64,000 nucleotides of DNA, from NCBI GenBank assembly GCA_032718475.1, contig JAUCBJ010001382.1:28843-92842 (forward strand), given 5' to 3'. The stretch is from Nemertoderma westbladi. Taxonomy: Eukaryota > Xenacoelomorpha > Nemertodermatida > Nemertodermatidae. Shown in pieces: positions 10,684 to 19,608 of the stretch (positions are counted from its first letter, which is position 1; each line of letters opens with the position of its first letter). The notes under the pieces were generated by a model. It ran no database searches. It had not been told where the DNA came from and worked only from the letters and a program-made list of their open reading frames with translations. The translations under genes were made by a program, and so were the position numbers.

Positions 10684-11046
10684 ATGGAGAAGGATATTAG
10701 AGCGCAACCGCGCAGAGGATTTACTGCCGGAGAGGAGGCGGAGTTACCATTCGCGCGACCGGGATGTAAAGATTCGAACGTTTACTACCATGGGCGGTCG
10801 GTGATGGAGCTAAATGGGAAATACAAACCCACGATTCCCGACCGATTAGACGAGCAACATCCAGAACCGATATTAACGCGATGTCCAGCTCACCGGTTCT
10901 TTAGATACAACGAGGGAGGTTACCCGATGAGCAACCCGATGATCAGTATCGACTTCAGCGGAAAGCGACCTCCGAGACCCATTACGCCGACCGTTACGAC
11001 ATTAGATCCGTATACGGAGATTAAACCTGTTCGACACCCAGTTTGA
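10684..11046 (+). CDS. Unrecognised BEL-1 downstream ORF, first half
   Basis: A 120-codon frame with its own ATG at 10684. The codon choice is rich in CGA, GCG and ACG, like that of the BEL-1 polyproteins. The product is Pro/Arg-rich and hydrophilic (for example PARPGCKD-like and RPPRPITPT segments), with no signal peptide, membrane helix, zinc finger or coiled coil that I can see. It stops at 11044-11046. The open frame continues in -1 register from 11025, overlapping by about 22 nt, so this may be one gene with a frameshift. Not a recognised family. It could be an accessory protein of the element or sequence captured from the host. Confidence 0.4.
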   Translation: MEKDIRAQPRRGFTAGEEAELPFARPGCKDSNVYYHGRSVMELNGKYKPTIPDRLDEQHPEPILTRCPAHRFFRYNEGGYPMSNPMISIDFSGKRPPRPITPTVTTLDPYTEIKPVRHPV

Positions 11047-11345
11047 TAGAGACGACAGCGGCCATTTCGCTATACCGAGCCTATAAGGACCTAGAGGCGC
11101 GGCGCGAAGCGGCACGGGACTCGAGTTCCTGGACCACGTTCACTTCGCTTCACCAGGAGAGGAAGCTCACGCCTGAGTATCCAGACGAGATTCGCGCCGT
11201 CCATCCGTCTACTAACCATACCCACGATCCGCGATTTATACGATATTCACTCCAAATTATTTCGGGAAGTTTCGACGAACGCATTATTAAGCCCGAATAT
11301 GTCCAATCCTTTATATATCATCGTCGCTCTGATATATACGTCTAG
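11025..11345 (+). CDS. Unrecognised BEL-1 downstream ORF, second half (-1 frame)
   Basis: Open from 11025 to a stop at about 11343-11345, with no ATG in frame; its first part overlaps the end of the preceding ORF. The product has a helical charged part (YRAYKDLEARREAAR) and a His/Arg/Tyr-rich tail. Its last codons lie inside the hairpin at 11312-11338. It could be expressed only as a frameshift fusion with the 10684 ORF, or it may be a decayed remnant. No family recognised. Confidence 0.3.
   Translation, partial: TCSTPSLIETTAAISLYRAYKDLEARREAARDSSSWTTFTSLHQERKLTPEYPDEIRAVHPSTNHTHDPRFIRYSLQIISGSFDERIIKPEYVQSFIYHRRSDIYV
11312..11338 (+). repeat. Hairpin 1 of a pair with an identical 9-nt loop
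   Basis: TATATATCA (11312-11320), loop TCGTCGCTC, TGATATATA (11330-11338): a perfect 9-bp stem. The same loop recurs at 11796-11804 in a hairpin whose stem differs by a compensated base pair. Confidence 0.55.
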
Positions 11346-12580
11346 AATTATTACCCAGCGCACAATTGGCGGCCTAAGGAGACTCGTTTGGGGTCATTGA
11401 CCTCTGAACGAGTGGAGGATCAGGACCGCCGCGCCCACAGAGACAACAGCCGGAGCTCACAGCTCGCGGCAAGTACAAGAAGGAGGAGTCCTTGGCAAGC
11501 GTCAAGCCAAGGACGAGCAGCTCCATTCTATAGTTGAAGAAAGAGGAGTTGGCGGAGGCGCCCACAGGGACACGGCAAATGGGACGAGGCCGAGGGAGGA
11601 GCACCAGTCGGGAGATAGTCGGTGCCCAGGGAACGTCGTCGCCGGTTCCGGGAAGTGACGCCTCAAGGACGCCGTCAACAGAGTCTACAGGGGGTAGACT
11701 GGTGTATCTGGAGAGGGGAGCGAGCCCGAGAGACCCAGGAGCTAGCCGATGAGACTATAATATCACGGAGCGACAGACTCTAGACATATACATCATCGTC
11801 GCTCTGATGTATATCGTAGGTTTTGATCAATCATTCGACTGGACTCATATACACTAGTCGTATTCATATTTTAGAATTTTATTTTCGAAGGCGAAAAATA
11901 TTGAAAGGAAATAATTTTATTTTATAGTCCGTTGGAAATATGATTTTGAGCCTATACTATATTTGATTTTGTGTATATGACTTTATTTGCTCTAAAGTTT
12001 ATTGAAAGAGGCAAAGGAAGTGATTGGGGAGACAAACCCGCGGGTTTGGCTTACTCCTTTCACTTACCTGAGCAATCATCAAACCAAGATGATTTGCGTT
12101 TTTTTTATAAGAAATTAAGTAAAGTCCGAAAATGAAAGAAATTATTACGTATTTTATATTTAATTTGATTATCGGCCTTTAATGCAATTTAGTTAAAAAT
12201 TTAGCCTCAAATACGTTTATATTTAGTTTATCTTGTTAATGTTGATCGTTAATTTGAGATGGGAAATGGGGGACATTGTCCTAGCCATGTTCCATTTCAA
12301 TATGTAGACCGTTAATTTGTAAATAAATAAAGGAAGTAATATTTTTGTAATTTTAATTTTGTATGTAGTAATCATTATGTAGTACGAACGAGAAACAATA
12401 TTTTGTAAATTTAATTTGTATGTAATTCATTATGCAATATCTATAGCAATATTTGTAAATAGTAGGACCTATAGTATTAAGTATTTAGATTGGTTGGAAG
12501 AAATTTATTTTGTTTTGTATACATCACCTTATACACTTCTACAATTGGAGGGAAACATTGTATGATTTCCCTTGGAGCGG
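11346..12580 (+). other. BEL-1 3' region: no clear gene, AT-rich before the LTR
   Basis: 11346-11760 is GC-richer, with short frames (for example 11534-11752) that show no motif. 11880-12570 is AT-rich with many TTTGTA words. A 7-bp hairpin, ATTTTCG with CGAAAAT, lies near 11882-11900. The last bases before TGTTACGG at 12581 read CTTGGAGCGG, a weak polypurine-tract candidate. Confidence 0.45.
11768..11814 (+). repeat. Hairpin 2 of the pair, with a loop-complementary heptamer upstream
   Basis: ATATACATCA (11786-11795), loop TCGTCGCTC (11796-11804), TGATGTATAT (11805-11814): a perfect 10-bp stem. The heptamer GAGCGAC at 11768-11774 is the exact complement of the loop bases GTCGCTC, so an H-type pseudoknot is possible. 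Confidence 0.5.
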
Positions 12581-13107
12581 TGTTACGGTATATGGCGCTG
12601 TATCCATATTATTAGTCATCATGCAGTATGCAATATTAGTCCGTTATGCAGTATGCAATATTAGTCTGTTATACTGTACGTAATATTAGTCCATTGTGCA
12701 GCATGATATTTTAGATAAGGCATAATAACGCAGTGGTATTTAGGTAGGGAAATCAAAACGCCCATATATTTGAAACCATCCATTTTGTATAGTATGTAGC
12801 CCTACCTACGTAATTTTGTATTAGGATATATGTAGATAGTTCCAGGGTAGCGAGTTTATTCGGACCCTGGATTTTGTGCTTGCTGATATTAGTTTGATAG
12901 GGCTAGCATATAGGGACGCCGTCCTGGCCATTCAGCAGCCAGGGACGTGAACCATTACCATATATGGTAATAATTTGAGCAATAGGGCTACAATCCGGCC
13001 TCCTTATTGGATTAACTGCTTCCAGGTTGGTCTAATGCTAGCATGGACTGGAGAGCCAATAGGAGAGCGATTGAGTCACCCTATTGCATCATCCCATCCG
13101 GATCACC

Positions 13108-13115
13108 TATAAATT
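13108..13115 (+). promoter_or_regulatory. TATA box in the BEL-1 LTR
   Basis: CTATAAAT, followed by a GC-richer stretch and possible start sequences about 25-35 nt downstream (near 13135-13145). It is the only convincing TATA-like box in the LTR. Confidence 0.4.
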
Positions 13116-13484
13116 GGCGGTGTGCCGGTAGAGCCTTACAACCTGTTATCAATCAATTCAACCTTCACTGCTGTTGTACTTGCTGAGCTGTCTCTATTCA
13201 ATTTTGACGGATTTTAGAGTATTTTTGCAATTTGATTAATTTCTTGAAATGATTTGCTAGTGCGATTACTCTTGCTTGTGTTTCTCAATTAATTCCTTCG
13301 ATTACTGCTAATTACAACTGAACTATGATTTCTACCTTTTGATTAATGGTTCTATGTGATTCTTTTCTGCGCAATAATCCTAAGGGATTTCTGAGACTGT
13401 CAGACTTTGTGATTTGCATGCGCCGCTACGGTAGCTATTAGCATAATGGAGGGCTAAGGCGCCAGTGGGCGGTGGGCACATCGG

Positions 13485-13489
13485 GGGGT
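13485..13489 (+). repeat. Target-site duplication GGGGT, left copy
   Basis: GGGGT directly before the TGTGACGG LTR start. The same five bases follow the other LTR at 21531-21535. Five bases is typical of BEL/Pao and Gypsy integrases. Confidence 0.85.
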
Positions 13490-14056
13490 TGTGACGGGAT
13501 CCGAGAGGATCCCGGTTTATCCGGTGTGTTTCGTACGCGTCCCCGCCCCGCCGTGTGAATGGAAAAGGTAATAATAGTTCTAGTGTCGTTGTCGAACTCT
13601 GATAACGTTGAGATAATAAATGATGAGTGATACAGATAGCACAGTAGATAAAGCTAATATACCGGTAATATGGTGACGGTGGCGACGACGGTCTTAACAG
13701 TCACCGTACTGCCTTACTGTACTGGGATAGCTGACTGAGTAAACTGACTATAATGATTACCGTACAGGTAATATATATTGCACGGGTTTGGCCGTTACAG
13801 TACTTAGTCGATGCTGTCCCCCCATTGGCTAATACCCCTGTTGGCACCCTTTGCCCCCCTCTGAAGTGCTTCCCTTCGCCCTTGCTGTTCTCTCTTGGTT
13901 AGGGGTTTGGCCCCTGACCCCTATTGTGTGTTTCTCCTTCCCTTCCCACTTTATTGGGGTAACACAAGGTTGATATTGGTAATCAACCTTGTGCTCCCAA
14001 TATTGCCTTATGGCTCACCTTATGGGTTTGTGTTAGCGGAATTGGATAAGCTAACA
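13490..14056 (-). repeat. 3' LTR of the gag-only element (567 bp)
   Basis: In plus orientation it begins TGTGACGGGATCC and ends GATAAGCTAACA. It matches 20964-21530 throughout as far as I can read. It contains a 12-bp perfect hairpin, CACAAGGTTGAT with ATCAACCTTGTG (13963-13993, 7-nt loop), and a GGGATCC-GAGA-GGATCCC hairpin near its left end. Confidence 0.9.
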
Positions 14057-14065
14057 CTCCCCCCC
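14057..14065 (-). other. Polypurine tract of the gag-only element
   Basis: On the minus strand GGGGGGGAG directly precedes the LTR start TGTTAGC. This is the plus-strand priming site for reverse transcription and it fixes the element's orientation. Confidence 0.8.
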
Positions 14066-14094
14066 ATGCTATCTTCCCGGTGAGAAGATAGCAT
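14066..14094 (-). repeat. 11-bp hairpin abutting the polypurine tract
   Basis: ATGCTATCTTC (14066-14076) pairs with GAAGATAGCAT (14084-14094) across a 7-nt loop. It lies immediately 5' of the polypurine tract on the transcript strand. Confidence 0.7.
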
Positions 14095-14429
14095 CCAACT
14101 CAAGTGCGCTACAATTCCGCTGGATCCCGATCTAGCATCGGGTGTGGGGTGGGTATATTTTTTCGGAGTCGGCTTTCCAGGCCGCTCCCTATGGGTATGA
14201 TGTCACTACCCTCTGGCGTCTCGTGTCGGGCCGATCGTGCGCTTCTCTCACACAATTTTTGTTTCCCCAACACTCTCACCACTCTACTCCAACTCTCGCA
14301 TACCCCCGGACCTCCTCGTCCCACACTCTTCCTCTCACTTCTCCTCCCCCACACTTGAATTGCGCCCACGCTCTCTTCGCACTCCGCACTATTACCTCTC
14401 CACTCTCTTGTCACTCCCTAAGGCTTTAA

Positions 14430-17040
14430 TCTCTAATGCTACCCCTGTGCTATCATACTATCTATCTACAGCTTACTAACTCTAACTATCTAACTAACTC
14501 TGCTAACTACTAACTCTTACTACTTCTAGCTCTAACTGAGAGCCTCTAACTTTCTACTGACTCTAACTCTCTACTAAGTCTAACTAACTCCTACTAACTT
14601 TCTACTTCTACTAACTCTACTTGACTCCTCTGAGTCTACCAACTCTGCTAACTAGCTCTACTAACTCTACTCCACTAGCTCTGCTAACTCTACTCCACTA
14701 GCTCTGCTAACTCTAAACTAGCTCTACTAACTCTACTCCACTCTTCTAACTACGTGGCGCTTGCGGTGCCCACAACCACTCTACTATATGGCACCCTATG
14801 CGCCCTCTCTGCTCTACTCTACTACCTGGCACCCTATGTGCCCGTCTCTACTCTTCTACTATCTGGCACCCTATGTGCCCCCTCTGCTCTACTCTACTAC
14901 CTGGCACCCTATGTGCCCTCTCTACTACACTACTACCTCTCTAACTTACTACCTGGCACCCTATGTGCCCGTCTCTACTCTTCTACTCTCTGGCACCCTA
15001 TGTGCCCGTCTCTACTCCTCTACATCCCCTTTACGTCTCATCGCCTACACGTGACGCTCTGAGTGCCGGCAGAGTGGGTACGTTAATTATGTGAACTACT
15101 ACTGACTCTACTAACTCTCTTCTAACTCTACTAACTCTTTTTGTGCCCGGCACCTCTTGTGCACGGCACCTTCTAACTCTACTAACTCTCTACGTGGCGC
15201 TAACGGTGCCCACAACCACAACCGGTACTACGTACCCTCTTACTAACTCTACCTCTATCTACGTGGCGCTAACGGTGCCCACAACCACAACCGGTACTAC
15301 TACGTACCCTCTTACTAACCTCTAACTCCCACTAACTCTAATTAACATACCCTGCTCTTACATCACACACATCATCACGCCCGTGCCCCACTAAGTTCAG
15401 CGCATTCCCTACTAACTCTAACTACGTGGCGCTTACGGTGCCCACAACCCTCTACTGCTACTACTAACACCCCTAACTAGCGGTACTACGTACCCTCTTA
15501 CTACTCTAGCTCTCTCTACTAGCTAGCGGTACTACGTACCCTCTTACTCTTACTAACTCTCTAACGGTACTACGTACCCCTTAACTCCTACTCTCTAATG
15601 GTACTGCGTACCCTCTAACTCTCTAACTATCGGTACTACCTACCCTCTAACTCTAACTCTAACTAGGCATTACGCACCCTCTAACTCTAACTCTGACTAG
15701 GTACCACGTACCTACTAACTCTAACTCTATCGGTACTACCTACCCTCTAACTCTAACTCTAACTAGGCATTACGCACCCTCTAACTCTAACTCTAACTAG
15801 GTACTACGTACCTACTAACTCTAACTAGGTACTACGTACCTACTAACTCTAACTACCGGTACTACGTACCCTACTAACTCTAACTCTAACTAGGTACTAC
15901 GTACCTACTGACTCTAACTCCATCGGTACTACCTACCCTCTAACTCTAACTCTAACTAGGCATTACGTACCCTCTAACTCTAACTAGGTACTACGTACCT
16001 ACTAACTCTAACTCTAACTAGGTACTACGTACCTACTAACTCTAACTAGGTACTACGTACCTACTAACTCTAACTACCGGTACTACGTACCCTCTAACTC
16101 TAACTCTAACTAGGTACTACGTACCTACTAACTCTAACTCTATCGGTACTACCTACCCTCTAACTCTAACTCTAACTAGGCATTACGAACCCTCTAACTC
16201 TAACTAACTAGCGGTACTTACGTACCCTCTAACTCTCTTCTACTAACGGTACTACACGTACCCTCCTACTAACTCTTCTACTAACGGTACTACACGTACC
16301 CTCCTACTAACTCTAACTAACTCCTCTAACTCTAACTAGGTACTACGTACCTACTAACTCTAACTCTAACTAGGTACTACGTACCTACTAACTCTAACTA
16401 GGTACTACGTACCTACTAACTCTAACTACCGGTACTACGTACCCTCTAACTCTAACTCTAACTAGGTACTACGTACCTACTAACTCTAACTCTATCGGTA
16501 CTACCTACCCTCTAACTCTAACTCTAACTAGGCATTACGTACCCTCTAACTCTAACTAACTAGCGGTACTTACGTACCCTCTAACTCTCTTCTACTAACG
16601 GTACTACACGTACCCTCCTACTAACTCTTCTACTAACGGTACTACACGTACCCTCCTACTAACTCTAACTAACTCTAGGTACTACGTACCTACTAACTCT
16701 AACTAACTCTAGGTACTACGTACCTACTAACTCTCTAACTCTAGGTACTACGTACCTACTAACTCTAACTCTGATTAGGTACTACGTACCTACTAACTCT
16801 AACTAACTCTAGGTACTACGTACCTACTAACTCTAACTCTGATTAGGTACTACGTACCTACTAACTCTAACTAACTCTAGGTACTACGTACCTACTAACT
16901 CTCTAACTCTAGGTACTACGTACCTACTAACTCTAACTCTGATTAGGTACTACGTACCTACTAACTCTCTAACTAGCGGTACTTACGTACCCTCTTTAAC
17001 TAACTAACTAACTGACTAACTAACTAACTCTTACTACCTA
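14430..17040 (-). repeat. Hairpin-forming tandem repeat array in place of pol
   Basis: The array is built of pyrimidine-rich spacers (CTAACT repeats on the plus strand) that separate short inverted repeats. In 14787-15020 the inverted repeat is GGCAC..GTGCC with loop CCTAT. In 15480-17000 it is GGTAC..GTACC with loops TAC, TTAC, TGC, CAC or TACAC. Between them are units with GGCGCTAACGGTGCC-like sequence (15190-15320, 15427). The two main families thus differ by a compensated pair in the stem (C:G to T:A), while loops vary in length. The small frames in 14754-15325 are by-products of repeats and not genes. Confidence 0.8.
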
Positions 17041-17082
17041 ACTTCTACCTACTCTATTATTTAATTATTTTCTTAATTTTAA

Positions 17083-19608
17083 TTAAATAATTATTTTATA
17101 TTTTGTGCGTGGGAAGGGCGTCTCGCCCTCATTCCCACCCCCCTCAGTCCAAAACTTTGGACGACTAAAAACTCTCACGTGCCCCTTCTTCCGGTAGGCA
17201 CTCTCCTGCTGCCCTCCTATACGTCCTCTAGCTCTTCGCCACACTCTCTTCGGTGCCACCTTTACTGGCCTCCCCCTTCGTATGTGCGCTGGCATTAGAG
17301 CCCTCGACGACCCCCGCTCGTCCCTCGGTATACGCGGTGTCTGCCCGTGCAATGCCCCCTCGCACTGTGTCCGTCCTGCGTGTGTATGCAACACGCCTCC
17401 TCCTACTTTCCCGACTCCCTTATGTTTGCTAATGGGCTTCTCTGCCCCTGGTTTAGTCCTTTCATATCCTCTCCCTTTCCAACACTCTCCGGATCTGTGT
17501 CCTTTTACCACACATCGATGACATAGTCCGTTTGCGTCTGTGTAGGCTACACGATCTCGTTTGGGCAACGCTTGCCAATACTTGCAACTCCTGGTCTTAT
17601 GGGTTCCGTCCCGATGTAATTGACATTGGAATCCTGGATTATAGCGTTTCCTGTATAGTCCTTCACGTATCGCGCTTAGGTTTATATGTACCGATTTAAT
17701 GTTTTGGTTGTCTAGACTCGGCCTACTGGGTGTATTGGGATTGTGTTTATTATATATGGTGTTATTTTCTTTCTGTCCCTGCCACGGTGTGGCCCTACTA
17801 CCAGCTAACTGTGGACTGGTAGTCCCCTGTATGGCCGCGTGTGGTGGTGACTGTCCGCACGACCTGCTCTCGTCCAGGGAGTTCGATGTTCTCGCTCCTA
17901 TCGGGGTACATTGTCGATATTGTGATGGGGGAATGTCACCCTGTCCCCCCCCAGCCGGTATGTTTGGTACTGGGGTTGATGTTAATACATTGGGGCCCAT
18001 ACGTCTATCTCCAATAACTCCCCCCTCCCCTGGATATATGTTATGTCCCTGTGTATTATAGTCATGCTGCTGTACCGATATAGGCCTACCTACCTCTCGC
18101 CTACCTACCGGTATGTACTCCGCGACTTCCGGGTTTAATTCCGTCGTTCGCGCTACCCCATCGCCTACTCTATCAATCCCAGCATGGCCTATAATAGTAT
18201 GTGCAGTAAGGCCTACAGTATGTCCTGCAGTCTGCATGTGCCCTTCCGAACCGAAGTTTATTCTTCGCGAATCTCGAATCTCCCCGCGACTACCGTACTC
18301 TCGATCGGCAGCTACATCCCGTCGGGAAGCTTCTCTTCGATCCCCTATCCTGCTCTCGTCTTCGTATTGGTACCTCCTGTACCCCTCTCTTGGCGTGCGG
18401 TGCGTTTCTCCGGGGCGACGGCAATCTCCCGAAGTTCGACCCCACTGGCTCCCTGACTCCATCTCTACTATCGACGGTTCGTTATCCGTCCTCGCACTCC
18501 TATCATTCGTGGCGACACTTCTTCTACTATCTTCTCTTCTTCTCTTTTCTGTGTAGTATTCCGGCTCGTGAGGTCTCTCGTCGACCTCCCGGTTAAACTC
18601 CACTCTTCTTCCTCCCTCTTCTAATCGGGCTCGACGCTTCGTCTGCCCTCTCGCGACGTCAACCTGCCTCTCTCTACTCGATCGCACGCCGCTGGGGATA
18701 CTCGCAATCCCCCTATTACTCTCCGTCGCCGGTTGTTGCGGTTTACCTGATTCGGCCCGCGCATTATCCGCTGACGGCTGTGGGACACTCTCTGCCCCCC
18801 CTCTCTCTCTACTAATCTCTCGCGGTGGGGTGCCCGTAGCCCCCCCCCACCCGCCACTTCTAACTTCACTATTTCTTACTACACTTCTATACCCCTCTTG
18901 TGGGGCATTCTCTGCCCCCCCTCTCTCGCCACTAATCTTATGTGGTGGGGCGCCCGTAGCCCCCCCCCACCCGCCACATCTAACTTCAATATCTCTTACT
19001 TCGTCTCTACACCCCTCTCTAGTCGACGCACTGTCTCTACTACGGCTGGGTCTATTCACCCCCGCCTCTCTCTCTACTACTGCGTGGCCCATCAGGCCCA
19101 CTTCGGGTTGGCTCAACCCCGCTACCTCCTGCCTACCAACTACGTGGCCTACCAGGCCGCCGTCGGGTTGGCTCAACCCTGCCACTTCCTGCCTACTAAC
19201 TACGTGGCCTACCAGGCCGCCGTCTGCCGGGTTATGTACGTCCGACACGCTCACATTAATAGCACCATTCCCAATATTATTTTTTAAATCAATTAAATTA
19301 TTAGAATTTGAAACGGGATTATTGTTTAAATTATTTAAATTACTTAGATCACTACTATTCTCTAAACTTAAATTATTATCCGAATTATTTTGCGGGTTTG
19401 AATTGAAATTATTATTTAGAATATTTGTATTTAAATTTAAATTACTACTACCCGGTAAAATATTATTTCCTGTAATAAAGGGATTAGGGTTATCTACTAC
19501 GGTACTATTAATATTAACTATCTCTAACGTACTACTACTACCCCCCCCCGCCCGTACGGCTACACCAGTTCTGGCTCTCTCGCCCGGTGCCTGTAAGTGG
19601 GGTCTCAC
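17083..19608 (-). CDS. gag: Gag-only element ORF 2: low-complexity Gag with BEL-type zinc knuckles
   Basis: An 841-residue frame. In order: an Asn-rich segment (about residues 30-110); three degenerate GGLVGHVVxRQEVAGLSQP repeats (about 125-185); a long Arg/Glu/Gly-rich disordered part; then a zinc-binding region CQLHRDGTHKTRSC followed by CHRCVVKGHRSGEC, which has the same spacing pattern as the BEL-1 and BEL-2 nucleocapsid; and a basic tail. It overlaps the upstream ORF by 71 nt in the +1 frame. The overlap holds a run of nine G, so the two ORFs may be one protein. No protease or RT motif follows. Role inferred: nucleic-acid binding part of Gag. Confidence 0.7.
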   Translation of the reverse strand: MRPHLQAPGERARTGVAVRAGGGSSSTLEIVNINSTVVDNPNPFITGNNILPGSSNLNLNTNILNNNFNSNPQNNSDNNLSLENSSDLSNLNNLNNNPVSNSNNLIDLKNNIGNGAINVSVSDVHNPADGGLVGHVVSRQEVAGLSQPDGGLVGHVVGRQEVAGLSQPEVGLMGHAVVEREAGVNRPSRSRDSASTREGCRDEVRDIEVRCGGWGGATGAPPHKISGERGGAENAPQEGYRSVVRNSEVRSGGWGGATGTPPREISRERGGAESVPQPSADNARAESGKPQQPATESNRGIASIPSGVRSSRERQVDVARGQTKRRARLEEGGRRVEFNREVDERPHEPEYYTEKRRREDSRRSVATNDRSARTDNEPSIVEMESGSQWGRTSGDCRRPGETHRTPREGYRRYQYEDESRIGDRREASRRDVAADREYGSRGEIRDSRRINFGSEGHMQTAGHTVGLTAHTIIGHAGIDRVGDGVARTTELNPEVAEYIPVGRREVGRPISVQQHDYNTQGHNIYPGEGGVIGDRRMGPNVLTSTPVPNIPAGGGQGDIPPSQYRQCTPIGARTSNSLDESRSCGQSPPHAAIQGTTSPQLAGSRATPWQGQKENNTIYNKHNPNTPSRPSLDNQNIKSVHINLSAIREGLYRKRYNPGFQCQLHRDGTHKTRSCKYWQALPKRDRVAYTDANGLCHRCVVKGHRSGECWKGRGYERTKPGAEKPISKHKGVGKVGGGVLHTHAGRTQCEGALHGQTPRIPRDERGSSRALMPAHIRRGRPVKVAPKRVWRRARGRIGGQQESAYRKKGHVRVFSRPKFWTEGGGNEGETPFPRTKYKIII

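Larger units (their letters stand above)
1471..13489 (+). mobile_element. BEL/Pao LTR retrotransposon BEL-1 (leader, gag, pol, downstream ORFs, left part of the 3' LTR)
   Basis: The element has a long coiled-coil Gag with a DUF1759-type region, a split zinc-knuckle/protease/RT/RNase H/integrase polyprotein in the BEL/Pao order, about 2.6 kb of downstream sequence with unrecognised ORFs, and an LTR starting TGTTACGG at 12581. The LTR is interrupted at 13490 by the nested gag-only element and resumes after 21530. The coding region has no stop inside gag or pol, so it is recent or active. The left boundary is arbitrary because no 5' LTR was found. Both main ORFs use many GTAAG words on the sense strand. 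Confidence 0.8.
12581..13489 (+). repeat. BEL-1 3' LTR, left part (interrupted by the nested element)
   Basis: It starts TGTTACGG directly after the purine-rich CTTGGAGCGG. Near the start are three short repeats of GCAGTATGCAATATTAGTC-like sequence. A CTATAAAT promoter box lies at 13108-13115. The LTR is cut at 13489 by the gag-only element and continues after its GGGGT duplication at 21531. No 5' LTR copy is in the window, so the assignment rests on position and terminus. Confidence 0.55.

Noticed and set aside
14754-15325. Small Leu/Tyr/Pro-rich proteins in the array
   Set aside because: By-products of the tandem repeats, on the strand opposite to the element transcript.
14430-17040. Telomeric repeat (minus strand reads as TTAGAG hexamers)
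   Set aside because: The hexamers are only spacers between inverted repeats inside an LTR element with defined ends and a target duplication.
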